DNA of 33,048 bases. It comes from Bacillota bacterium. Lineage in GTDB: Bacteria > Bacillota > Clostridia > Christensenellales > Aristaeellaceae. The notes beneath the pieces were generated by a model that made no database searches, was not told the origin of the DNA, and saw only the letters and a list, made by a program, of their open reading frames with translations. How positions within the stretch are numbered: the stretch's first letter is position 1; each line of letters begins with the position of its first letter. The stretch covers positions 1 to 33,048 of the forward strand of contig JAEWYP010000063.1 of NCBI GenBank assembly GCA_023395615.1, in the 5' to 3' direction. This document shows, piece by piece, positions 1-6,903 of the stretch. The position numbers and the translations under genes are program-made.

Positions 1-2
1 TG

Positions 3-8
3 TATAAT
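3..8 (+). promoter_or_regulatory. -10 element of the alcohol dehydrogenase promoter
   Basis: A perfect TATAAT hexamer lies 32 bases before the ATG at 41. The -35 box would lie outside the window, so only half of the promoter is visible. The predicted start site near 15 leaves a short leader that contains the AAAGGGG ribosome binding site. Confidence 0.6.
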
Positions 9-40
9 GACATCCGGAGAAACCGAAAGGGGAACTGGTA

Positions 41-1210
41 ATGATCGATTTTACTTTTCAAAATCCTGCAAAAATCATCTTTGGCCGGACAGCGCTTTCC
101 CATCTGGGGGAAGAGGCGCTGAAATACGGTAATAAGGCTTTGCTGGTCTATGGCGGCGGCAGTGTGAAACGGATCGGTCTGTACGATCAGGTGAAAAACA
201 TTCTGGCGGAAAACCGGATCGCCGTGTGGGAACTTGGCGGAATCGTGCCCAACCCGCGCCTTTCGCGGGTAAGAGAAGGCATCGAAATTTGCCGCCGGGA
301 AGGGATCGGGCTGGTACTGGCGCTGGGCGGCGGCAGTGTGATTGATACCGGCAAGGGAATCGTAAACGGTGTGCCGGATGATGGCGACGTGTGGGATTTT
401 TACATCGGCAAACGCACGCCGAAAACGTCGCTCCCGCTGGGCACAATCCTGACGCTGCCTGCGGCGGGCAGCGAAATGAGCTATTCTTCCGTAATTACCA
501 ATGAAGACGGGATGCTGAAGCGCGGGTATAACTCGCTTACCAATGTACCGACCTTCTCCATCCTGAACCCGGAATGGTCGTTTACCCTGCCGCCCTATCA
601 GACGGCCTGCGGTTGCGTGGATATCATCGCGCATATGATGGAGCGCTATTTTACACTGGTGGATCATGTAGAACTAACCGACAGGCTGATCACCGCCGGT
701 ATTAAAACTGTGCTGCATAACGCACCCATCGTGATGGCCGAGCCCGAAAACTACGATGCCCGCGCCGAGGTGATGTGGTCGGGTACGCTGGCGCACAACA
801 CGTTCCTGCATACCGGCCGTGTTGGGGATTGGGGCAGCCACAAAATTGAGCATGAGCTGAGTGCGGAGTACGACATTGCGCATGGCGCCGGTCTGGCGAT
901 TGTGTTCCCTGCGTGGATGAAATACGCGATTCGCCAACACCCGAAGAAAATCGCGCAGTTTGCCACGGATATTTTCGACGTCCCCGCGGATTTCGGTTCC
1001 GAAACCGAGATTGCGCTGGAAGGAGTGCGCCGGCTGGAAGCGTTCTATCAGTCGCTTAAGATGCCGATTTGTCTTCGCGACGCGGGCATAACCGGATTGA
1101 ACCGGGAAAAGCTGGCTGCGCGCGCCCTGCCGACAGAGACCGCCACAGTGGGCGAATATATTAAGCTGCATCGATCGGACATCGAGGAAATTTACAAGCT
1201 GGCGGAGTAA
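41..1210 (+). CDS. Iron-containing alcohol dehydrogenase, YqhD/butanol dehydrogenase type
   Basis: This 389-aa protein is probably a cytoplasmic NAD(P)H-dependent dehydrogenase that reduces aldehydes to alcohols (group III, iron-containing). The N-terminal dinucleotide domain carries GGGSVIDTGKG near residues 96-106. The C-terminal helical domain carries the metal ligands Asp194 and His198 (motif CVDIIAHMMERYF), His267 (GSHKIEHELSA) and His281 (DIAHGAGLA). This ligand spacing matches what I recall for E. coli YqhD and clostridial butanol dehydrogenases, and the length is normal. The ATG follows AAAGGGG by a normal spacing and a TATAAT box lies at 3-8. The gene appears to be monocistronic, ending at a strong terminator. 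Its role in fermentation or aldehyde detoxification is inferred; the exact substrate cannot be told from sequence. Confidence 0.93.
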   Translation: MIDFTFQNPAKIIFGRTALSHLGEEALKYGNKALLVYGGGSVKRIGLYDQVKNILAENRIAVWELGGIVPNPRLSRVREGIEICRREGIGLVLALGGGSVIDTGKGIVNGVPDDGDVWDFYIGKRTPKTSLPLGTILTLPAAGSEMSYSSVITNEDGMLKRGYNSLTNVPTFSILNPEWSFTLPPYQTACGCVDIIAHMMERYFTLVDHVELTDRLITAGIKTVLHNAPIVMAEPENYDARAEVMWSGTLAHNTFLHTGRVGDWGSHKIEHELSAEYDIAHGAGLAIVFPAWMKYAIRQHPKKIAQFATDIFDVPADFGSETEIALEGVRRLEAFYQSLKMPICLRDAGITGLNREKLAARALPTETATVGEYIKLHRSDIEEIYKLAE

Positions 1211-1286
1211 CCACGCGGGATGCAATCTGCAGCGGAAGCCCGGAGACGAACCGACGGAAACAATGTTGAGATTGCTCCCGGTATCA

Positions 1287-1319
1287 AAAAGCCCGCATCC
1301 TAACAGGAAGCGGGCTTTT
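1287..1319. terminator. Bidirectional intrinsic terminator
   Basis: A ten-base stem AAAAGCCCGC/GCGGGCTTTT (1287-1296 with 1310-1319) continues inward with TCCT/AGGA. It has A's on one side and T's on the other, so it can stop transcription from both strands. It sits between the rightward dehydrogenase and the leftward DUF4230-like gene. Confidence 0.85.
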
Positions 1320-1372
1320 ACATATGCGTGCTTGATTCTAAATGCTTTCACTTTGCAGCTTAAACGGGCCTG

Positions 1373-2101
1373 TTATGTTGAGGACGGCAACGCTGTAATT
1401 GAGGGATCGGCTTCCGCGTCTTCTGATGCGGCGGGAGCAAGGCTGTCATCCTGAATCACCTGAACGGAGCAGGTAACGCCATCTTTGCTTGCGGAAGCAA
1501 CGTTACGGAATAATCCCTGAATGTTATCGACCGTTGCGCTCCAGGCGGCCGCCAGATATTCCGGTTTCGTTGCGCACTCCGTGTAGAGCTTTTTCTCTAT
1601 GGTATCGACGATTTCTGCATAACGCTCCGGCGTAAGCGGAAAAAGCCAGTCGTTCTTCTGAACATGATCCTGATCGACCGTAAAGGCCGGATAAGCAGCC
1701 ACAGGAGAAGGCAGGCGGACCTGAATCGTATCAGACGATGTATCCACCGAAACGGATGCGGCTTCCATATCTACAGCAAAGCTGAGCTCATAGGTATAGG
1801 GGAGAGTAACGGACTGTACCGTACCCAGCAGCCACGCGCTTTGCGTTACGGTTTCCTGGCCTGTCAGGGTGGCTTTATAAACGACCAACCGGTTTTGCCG
1901 GGTTACTTCTTCACTGAAACGCTGGCTGATCCACGTTGTGTTACCGTCTCCAAAAAAGCGGCGGTAGAGGTTGGGGCCGAAGCGTACCACAGCAAAGGTC
2001 AACGCAACCAGCAGCAGGAAAACGAGCAGTTTTCGAAAAAAATGTCTGTGCCGTCGGGGACGCTGTGGACGAATGGGATCCGTTGCAGGCTGCCGGTTCA
2101 A
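1373..2101 (-). CDS. DUF4230-like membrane-anchored protein
   Basis: This is a 242-aa protein with a very basic N-terminus (RPQRPRRHRHFFRK) followed by one hydrophobic segment, LLVFLLLVALTFAVV, near residues 25-39. The remainder appears to be extracytoplasmic. The body looks like DUF4230 (a strand with SFAVDMEAASVSVD, then a region about raw ligand-free beta structure and C-terminal helices), but the family is recalled, not searched. I chose the TTG start at 2101 because GAAAGGA lies nine bases upstream; the frame stays open further upstream but would overlap the preceding small gene. The acidic, Ser/Ala-rich last 20 residues look disordered. It is cotranscribed with the 49-aa membrane protein just upstream, 49 bases away. 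No enzymatic function is known for the family; a role at the cell envelope is inferred. Confidence 0.75.
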   Translation of the reverse strand: MNRQPATDPIRPQRPRRHRHFFRKLLVFLLLVALTFAVVRFGPNLYRRFFGDGNTTWISQRFSEEVTRQNRLVVYKATLTGQETVTQSAWLLGTVQSVTLPYTYELSFAVDMEAASVSVDTSSDTIQVRLPSPVAAYPAFTVDQDHVQKNDWLFPLTPERYAEIVDTIEKKLYTECATKPEYLAAAWSATVDNIQGLFRNVASASKDGVTCSVQVIQDDSLAPAASEDAEADPSITALPSST

Positions 2102-2150
2102 ATGATCGCATCCTTTCAGACGATGGAGCAGGTTTAAAGCGGATGGATCG

Positions 2151-2300
2151 TTACATCCACTTCCCGATTTCAACAAAAAGCAACACCAGCATCCGGAACA
2201 GGACATAAATCGTGGCGATCGCTCCGGAAAACATCAGGTATCGCTGAAAAAAACGAACGGCTTTTCCACGGCGTTTTGAGGGGCATTTCTGTGGTTCCAA
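2151..2300 (-). CDS. Small single-pass membrane protein (49 aa)
   Basis: This short reading frame begins with a TTG at 2300, preceded by GGGAGG at a nine-base spacing and by a good promoter. The product has a basic N-terminus (KCPSKRRGKAVRFFQRY) and then one membrane segment, MFSGAIATIYVLFRMLVLLF, ending IGKWM. The positive charges before the segment predict that the N-terminus stays inside. An ATG six bases upstream in another frame gives only a 23-codon frame, so I prefer the TTG. It is the first gene of a two-gene leftward unit with the DUF4230-like gene and lies opposite the BTAD regulator. I do not recognise a family. Confidence 0.6.
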   Translation of the reverse strand: MEPQKCPSKRRGKAVRFFQRYLMFSGAIATIYVLFRMLVLLFVEIGKWM

Positions 2301-2326
2301 CGCATTATCCCTCCCTATACCCGTAC

Positions 2327-2356
2327 AGTATACCCCAACAGGAGAGAAAATGCCAA
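2327..2356 (-). promoter_or_regulatory. Leftward promoter for the small membrane protein operon
   Basis: On the minus strand TTGGCA (2351-2356) and TATACT (2327-2332) are separated by 18 bases, about 27 bases before the TTG start at 2300. The promoter is divergent from the one at 2422-2450. Confidence 0.6.
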
Positions 2357-2421
2357 TTGGGGCAGGCGAACGGGAACGGGTCGGCAGAATCACCCAGAAC
2401 AGACAACATATTACATTGGTA

Positions 2422-2450
2422 TTGAACTTTTTCTCCGGAATTGTTATACT
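2422..2450 (+). promoter_or_regulatory. Sigma-A promoter of the BTAD regulator
   Basis: TTGAAC (2422-2427) and TATACT (2445-2450) have an exact 17-base spacer. A hairpin-forming GCCGCACGTGCGGC (2473-2486) lies in the leader before the ribosome binding site and could be an operator or an RNA stem. Confidence 0.75.
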
Positions 2451-2505
2451 TACTCCATCATTATCAGCGCCTGCCGCACGTGCGGCTGCCGGCAAGGAGA
2501 AAGAT

Positions 2506-3798
2506 ATGTCCGATCAGATACGAATTCGCATGTTCGGCGGGTTTAGCCTGTTTGTGAACAACGAATGCTGCGACCAGGTGATTGCCAAATCGAAGAAGGG
2601 GATGGCGCTGCTTCAGTACCTGATCCTGAAGCAGAATGCCGTGGTCCTCAATTTCAAACTGATCGAAGTGCTTTGGCCCAATGAGGAAAGCACGAATCCC
2701 GAAAATGCGCTGAAAACGCTGATCAGCCGTTTCCGTGCGATTTTGAGCGCCTGCAGCCCGGGCCTTGGCAACTGTATCGCAGCCAGCCGCGGCGGATACC
2801 ATTTCCAGCTTTTACCGGGGATGACGGTGGATCTGTTTGAGTTTGAAGACCTGGTGAAAAAACTGGAAACACAGCCGGAACTGAACGAAGGCACAAACGA
2901 ACTGTATCAGGATGTACTGACGCTGTACACCGGTGACCTTCTGGCCGGGAACGAGCAGGACGACTGGGTCATCAGCCGCAGTGTGATGCTGCACAGCCAG
3001 TATATCAAAATCGTTTATGCCTATATTGCGTTACTGAAAAAGGCGGAGCGTTACGAGGACATCATCCAGAATTGCCGGTTCGCGCTGGAAACCGATCCGT
3101 TTGACGAGCGGCTGCATTTGGAGCTGATGCAGGCGCTGGTGAAAACCAACCGCAATAACGAAGCCCTGATGCAGTACAAGCACGTGACCAATATGCACTT
3201 CCGTTATCTGGGCGTGAAGCCCCCGGAAGGCATCCAGGAGTTTTACAAACAGATTATCCAGGCGGGCAATACGCTGGATATGAACATCGACACCATCCGC
3301 GAGGAATTGCGCGAGTACGGAGACGTACACGGTGCGTTTGAGTGCGAATACGCAGTTTTCCGTGAAATTTACAACATGCAGATGCGAAATCTGGAACGCC
3401 TCGGCTCCAGCATGTATATTGCGATGATTATGATTACCAGCATCGACGGCGAGGCGCTGACCCCGCTGAAGCTGGACGAGATCATGAAAGGGCTCAGCGA
3501 TGTACTGAAAGCGCACCTGCGCAAAGGCGATACCATCACCCATTTCAGTCCCTCGCAATATGCGCTGTTACTGCCCACCGTGAATATGGACAGCGGTCAC
3601 ATGGTGATGGAACGGATCAAGCGTTTCTTCTATCAGAAATATCCCAATTCCAACGTGATGTTCAGCTACCGGATCGGACCGTTAAGCTCCAGTATGACCA
3701 GCATGAAACGACAAATGGAGAACGAACAGGCTAAAAATGTGGCTCGTCTGGAGGCAATGGAGAAAAAGGTGAACCGGGCTGCGGACGAGGACCAATAA
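2506..3798 (+). CDS. BTAD/SARP-type transcriptional regulator with a degenerate GGDEF-like C-terminus
   Basis: The 430-aa protein starts at the ATG that follows AAGGAGAAAG. Residues 1-105 look like an OmpR-type winged helix of the SARP/AfsR class (IRMFGGFSLFVNN at the start, LIEVLWPNEES and LISRFR in the middle, a GGYHFQL beta wing). Residues about 108-255 are the bacterial transcriptional activation domain with helical repeats (VDLFEFEDLV, YTGDLLAG, YEDIIQNCRFALETDPFDERLHLELMQAL is the TPR-like part). Residues about 285-405 resemble a diguanylate-cyclase fold (DVLKAHLRKGDTITHFSPS then QYALLLP) but have no GG[DE]EF signature, so cyclic-di-GMP synthesis is unlikely. It probably binds DNA; its targets are unknown. 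The divergent membrane protein operon is an obvious candidate. It is followed by thioredoxin after 76 bases. Confidence 0.85.
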   Translation: MSDQIRIRMFGGFSLFVNNECCDQVIAKSKKGMALLQYLILKQNAVVLNFKLIEVLWPNEESTNPENALKTLISRFRAILSACSPGLGNCIAASRGGYHFQLLPGMTVDLFEFEDLVKKLETQPELNEGTNELYQDVLTLYTGDLLAGNEQDDWVISRSVMLHSQYIKIVYAYIALLKKAERYEDIIQNCRFALETDPFDERLHLELMQALVKTNRNNEALMQYKHVTNMHFRYLGVKPPEGIQEFYKQIIQAGNTLDMNIDTIREELREYGDVHGAFECEYAVFREIYNMQMRNLERLGSSMYIAMIMITSIDGEALTPLKLDEIMKGLSDVLKAHLRKGDTITHFSPSQYALLLPTVNMDSGHMVMERIKRFFYQKYPNSNVMFSYRIGPLSSSMTSMKRQMENEQAKNVARLEAMEKKVNRAADEDQ

Positions 3799-3874
3799 TT
3801 TTTTCACACGGTTGTTTCACTCCCGTAAAAACCGGGGTAAACCTATTGTGGTACCAATGAAGGGAGGAAACAAT

Positions 3875-4183
3875 ATGGCGGTTATTAAACTGACGAAAGC
3901 GAATTTTGAAACGGAAGCGCTGAAGAGCACGAAACCGGTGCTTGTGGATTTTTATGCGGACTGGTGCGGCCCCTGCAAGATGGTGAGCCCGCTGGTGGAC
4001 GAACTGTCCGAGGAGAGCGACGCCTACAAAGTCGGCAAGGTGAACGTGGACGAGTCGCCTGAGCTGGCTGCGAAGTACGGTGTCATGAGCATCCCCACCC
4101 TGATCGTTCTGAAGGACGGCAAGGTGGCACAGCAAGCAATCGGCGCCCGCGGCAAAGACGCGATCCGCAAGATGCTGGCGTAA
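3875..4183 (+). CDS. trxA: Thioredoxin
   Basis: This is a 102-aa cytoplasmic dithiol-disulfide oxidoreductase of normal length. The active site WCGPC gives Cys31 and Cys34, Asp25 is the conserved buried acid (LVDFYADWCGPC), and the cis-proline loop reads MSIPT. I use the ATG at 3875 because AGGGAGG lies seven bases upstream; the frame is open upstream but without a ribosome binding site. It is expected to supply electrons to ribonucleotide reductase, peroxiredoxins and similar enzymes with a thioredoxin reductase encoded elsewhere. It is followed at once by a strong terminator, so it forms the end of its transcript, possibly with the BTAD regulator. Confidence 0.97.
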   Translation: MAVIKLTKANFETEALKSTKPVLVDFYADWCGPCKMVSPLVDELSEESDAYKVGKVNVDESPELAAKYGVMSIPTLIVLKDGKVAQQAIGARGKDAIRKMLA

Positions 4184-4200
4184 CACCCGGAATGTGATCA

Positions 4201-4238
4201 TCAAACCCGGCCGTAAGCTGACGGCCGGGTTTGATTGT
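4201..4238 (+). terminator. Intrinsic terminator after thioredoxin
   Basis: A 14-bp perfect stem (4201-4214 with 4221-4234, core AACCCGGCCGT) has the loop AAGCTG and is followed by a T-rich stretch, TTGTTTTTCC. Confidence 0.9.
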
Positions 4239-4255
4239 TTTTCCGCTGATATTGA

Positions 4256-4284
4256 TTGGTTTTCCGTCCTTTGTCTGCTATAAT
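4256..4284 (+). promoter_or_regulatory. Promoter of the S-adenosylhomocysteinase gene
   Basis: TTGGTT (4256-4261) and a perfect TATAAT (4279-4284) are 17 bases apart. The leader is only about 25 bases, which leaves no room for a SAM or SAH riboswitch. Confidence 0.75.
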
Positions 4285-4315
4285 CAGGGCAGACAATGGA
4301 ACGGAGGAAAACGAA

Positions 4316-5554
4316 GTGGAATCCATACTGGCAAACGCGGCGCTGGCGCCGCTTGGGGAGCAGAAGATCGAGTGGGTGCGCGGGCATATGCCGGTTCTAT
4401 CCGGGATAGCGAATACCTTTGAGCGGGATCAGCCTTTCAAAGGATTAAAAGCGGTCATCTGCATCCATCTGGAGGCCAAGACCGCCTATCTGGCGCAGGT
4501 GCTTCGCCGGGGCGGCGCGGAGGTATACGCCACGGGCAGCAACCCGTTAAGCACGCAGGACGACGTATGCGCGGCGCTTGCGGCAAGCGGGGTAACGGTG
4601 CTGGCGACGCATGGGTGCGACGCGGAAGCGTTTCACCGTTATGAGTGTGAGGCGCTGTCGGTTTGCCCGGATCTTATCATTGACGACGGCGGCGATCTGG
4701 TGCAGATTCTGCACGAGGAACACCCGGAATGGGGCGTCCGCCTGCGGGGAGGCTGCGAGGAAACCACCACGGGCATTCTGCGCCTGCGTGCCCGGGAAAA
4801 AGCGGGGCAACTGAACTTTCCGATGTTCAACATCAACGACGCGGATTGCAAGCACCTGTTTGACAATCGATACGGCACCGGCCAAAGCGTATGGGACGGG
4901 ATCATGCGTACCACCAACCTGACAGTCGCGGGCAGCACAGTGGTCGTGGGTGGTTACGGCTGGTGTGGTAAGGGTGTGGCCATGCGCGCCAAAGGGCTGG
5001 GCGCGAAGGTGATTGTGACCGAAGTGGAACCGGTGAAGGCGATTGAAGCTGTGATGGACGGTTTCCGTGTGATGCCGATGGCGCAGGCAGCGGCGCTGGG
5101 AGATTTCTTCGTAACCGTTACGGGCTGCAAAGGCGTGATCGCGCCGGAGCATATGCTGCTGATGAAGGATGGGGCAATCCTCTGCAACGCCGGGCATTTC
5201 GACGTGGAGGTAGACGCTGCGGGTTTACGGAAACTGGCGGTGTCGCACAGTGAAGCGCGGAAAAATATCGAAGCTTATACCCTGCCAAACGGCAGAACCG
5301 TTTACCTGCTGGCGGAGGGCCGGCTGGTGAATCTGGCGGCTGGAGACGGTCACCCGGCGGAGATCATGGATATGAGCTTTGCTCTACAGGCGCTGTGCGC
5401 GCGCCGGATTGCGGAACAGGGAACGACGATGCACAATGCGCTTTATTCCGTACCTGTGGAAATCGACCGCGAGGTGGCGCAGCGTAAACTGGCCGCGCTG
5501 GAAGTATCCATCGACACGCTGACGCCGGAACAGGATCGCTATCTGCACGGCTGA
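4316..5554 (+). CDS. ahcY: S-adenosylhomocysteinase
   Basis: This 412-aa NAD-dependent enzyme reversibly splits S-adenosylhomocysteine into adenosine and homocysteine and so clears the product of SAM-dependent methylation. The GTG start follows GGAGG by eight bases. Catalytic and substrate residues are seen in DDGGDLV, GGCEETTTG, and INDADCKHLFDNRYGTGQS (Lys179 and Asp183). The NAD-binding loop is GGYGWCGKG. The DNRYGTGQS form and the end at TPEQDRYLHG, without the KPxHYRY tail of the human-type enzyme, place it with the shorter Thermotoga/archaeal-type group (recalled, not searched). It sits just before a methionine transporter, which fits a methyl-cycle neighbourhood, but each has its own promoter. 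Confidence 0.95.
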   Translation: MESILANAALAPLGEQKIEWVRGHMPVLSGIANTFERDQPFKGLKAVICIHLEAKTAYLAQVLRRGGAEVYATGSNPLSTQDDVCAALAASGVTVLATHGCDAEAFHRYECEALSVCPDLIIDDGGDLVQILHEEHPEWGVRLRGGCEETTTGILRLRAREKAGQLNFPMFNINDADCKHLFDNRYGTGQSVWDGIMRTTNLTVAGSTVVVGGYGWCGKGVAMRAKGLGAKVIVTEVEPVKAIEAVMDGFRVMPMAQAAALGDFFVTVTGCKGVIAPEHMLLMKDGAILCNAGHFDVEVDAAGLRKLAVSHSEARKNIEAYTLPNGRTVYLLAEGRLVNLAAGDGHPAEIMDMSFALQALCARRIAEQGTTMHNALYSVPVEIDREVAQRKLAALEVSIDTLTPEQDRYLHG

Positions 5555-5592
5555 ACCGATGAATTTTTACGCGGGAAACCTGCAATTTGCGG

Positions 5593-5621
5593 TTGACAAG
5601 TCCCGCGCAGCATGGTATCCT
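5593..5621 (+). promoter_or_regulatory. Promoter of the leader peptide-metNIQ operon
   Basis: TTGACA (5593-5598) and TATCCT (5616-5621) have a 17-base spacer. The predicted start near 5628 gives a leader of about 215 bases before metN. It holds a small stem-loop GGCG-GTAA-CGCC (5637-5648) with a GNRA-type tetraloop, then the leader peptide and a terminator. Confidence 0.8.
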
Positions 5622-5666
5622 TTTAACCAACATCAAGGCGGTAACGCCAAGCGGGGAGGAGTCCAC

Positions 5667-5747
5667 GTGACGAACCTATGTGCCATGTCGATGGGCATGA
5701 TGTGCGCGTGCGATTTTTGCCCGCGTTATTTGTGTCGCGTCGCTTGA
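5667..5747 (+). CDS. Cys/Met-rich leader peptide (26 aa), putative attenuator of metNIQ
   Basis: A short reading frame starts with GTG at 5667, six bases after a strong GGGGAGGA. The product contains NLCAMSMGMMCACDFC and ends CPRYLCRVA. It has five cysteines and four internal methionines among 25 residues after the start. It lies between a consensus promoter and an intrinsic terminator that ends 44 bases before metN, whose products import methionine. That order (promoter, sulfur-amino-acid-rich peptide, terminator, sulfur amino acid transporter) is the classic layout of ribosome-mediated attenuation, as known for trp and his leaders and, for cysteine, for actinobacterial Cys leader peptides. 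Whether ribosomes stall at Met or Cys codons is inference. A metal-binding or secreted peptide is an alternative, but there is no signal sequence. Confidence 0.7.
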   Translation: MTNLCAMSMGMMCACDFCPRYLCRVA

Positions 5748-5767
5748 TGGTGGATTGAAAACCGCTG

Positions 5768-5801
5768 AAGCCCGCCTCGCAATACGCGAGGCGGGCTTTT
5801 T
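5768..5801 (+). terminator. Intrinsic terminator/attenuator upstream of metN
   Basis: A 13-bp perfect stem (5768-5780 with 5786-5798, AAGCCCGCCTCGC on the 5' side) has a five-base loop AATAC and runs into TTTTT. It lies 20 bases after the leader peptide stop and 44 bases before the metN ATG, with no promoter visible between. Expression of metNIQ from 5593 must therefore read through it. Confidence 0.85.
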
Positions 5802-5844
5802 CCGTAAAAACCCGCGAACGGGAAAATTGAAAGGGGGCGATCGT

Positions 5845-6903
5845 ATGGAGCTGATGGAAGCACCGGGGATGGGGCAGGGAACCGCTGAACCGCGCGCACA
5901 GGCCCCGCAGATCGAAATCCGCAATCTCCGAAAGGTGTACCCGGCGGCCATGGGCGAGGTGGTCGCGCTGGACGACCTGAGCCTGACGATCGAGAAAGGC
6001 GACATCTACGGCATTATCGGGATGAGCGGAGCCGGAAAAAGTACGCTGATTCGCTGCCTGAACCGGCTGGATACGCCGTCCGACGGGCAGGTGTTCATCG
6101 ACGGGCATAACATTCTGGCGATGAACCATGACGAACTGCGCCAGACCCGCCGGCGCATGGCGATGATCTTTCAGCAGTTTAACCTGCTGATGCAAAAGAC
6201 TGTGGCGCGAAACGTGCGTTACCCCATGGAAATCGCCGGAATCCCCAAGAAAAAGGCCAACGAGCGCGTTACCGAACTGCTTCGTCTGGTCGGGCTGGAG
6301 GAAAAGGCCAACGCTTATCCCAGCCAGCTTTCCGGCGGGCAGCGGCAGAGGGTGGCAATTGCCCGCGCGCTTGCCAGCGACCCGGAGATGCTGCTCTGCG
6401 ACGAGGCGACCAGCGCGCTGGACCCGATGACGACGCAATCGATTCTGGAACTGCTGCTGAACATCAACCATACGCTGGGCATCACCGTAGTGCTGATCAC
6501 CCATGAAATGGCCGTGATCCGCCAGATCTGCAACAAAGTGGCGATTCTGGACGGCGGAAAGCTGGCTGAAAAAGGCACGGTGGACGAGGTGTTCCGTCAT
6601 ACCAAATCCGCGGCGGGCAAGCGCCTGTTCGGCATTCTGCCGGATCAGGAGGATGCCAGACCCACGGAACCGGCGCTGCGCATCGTGTTTGACGGCGCAT
6701 CGGTAGAACGCCCCATCATCAGCCGTATGGTAAAGGAATGCGGTGTGGAGGTCAACATCCTGTCGGCGGATATGCGGCAGCTAAACCATAAGGCCTACGG
6801 CCAGATGTTGCTTGCGCTGCCCGCGGACGACGAGGATCGCAAACGGATGACCGATTATCTCAAGGCGCTCGGCCTGACCGTGGAGGAGGTGTACCCCGAA
6901 TGA
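5845..6903 (+). CDS. metN: Methionine ABC transporter, ATP-binding protein
   Basis: The 352-aa protein is the cytoplasmic ATPase that powers methionine import through MetI. Walker A is GMSGAGKST (59-67), the Q loop lies in IFQQFNLL, the signature is LSGGQRQR from 162, Walker B ends at Asp186-Glu187 (LLCDEATSALD) and the switch His is in LITHEMAV. The last ~85 residues form the NIL/C2 regulatory domain (LRIVFDGASVERPIIS to LGLTVEEVYP). In the E. coli homologue this domain binds methionine and inhibits transport. The N-terminus has about 25 extra residues before IEIRNLRKVYP. The ATG follows GAAAGGGGGCG. It overlaps metI by four bases (ATGA), showing translational coupling. Confidence 0.95.
   Translation: MELMEAPGMGQGTAEPRAQAPQIEIRNLRKVYPAAMGEVVALDDLSLTIEKGDIYGIIGMSGAGKSTLIRCLNRLDTPSDGQVFIDGHNILAMNHDELRQTRRRMAMIFQQFNLLMQKTVARNVRYPMEIAGIPKKKANERVTELLRLVGLEEKANAYPSQLSGGQRQRVAIARALASDPEMLLCDEATSALDPMTTQSILELLLNINHTLGITVVLITHEMAVIRQICNKVAILDGGKLAEKGTVDEVFRHTKSAAGKRLFGILPDQEDARPTEPALRIVFDGASVERPIISRMVKECGVEVNILSADMRQLNHKAYGQMLLALPADDEDRKRMTDYLKALGLTVEEVYPE

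Noticed and set aside
4285..4315. Search for a SAM or SAH riboswitch before the S-adenosylhomocysteinase gene
   Set aside because: The leader is only about 25 bases, too short for any known SAH or SAM aptamer.
5622..5844. SAM riboswitch or T-box before metN
   Set aside because: No SAM-I core sequences or TGGTACCGCG-type T-box motif are seen. The leader instead holds a short peptide frame and a terminator.
5623..6600. Long minus-strand frame (325 codons) opposite metN
   Set aside because: It is a shadow of metN, which has all ABC motifs. It also runs across the leader terminator.
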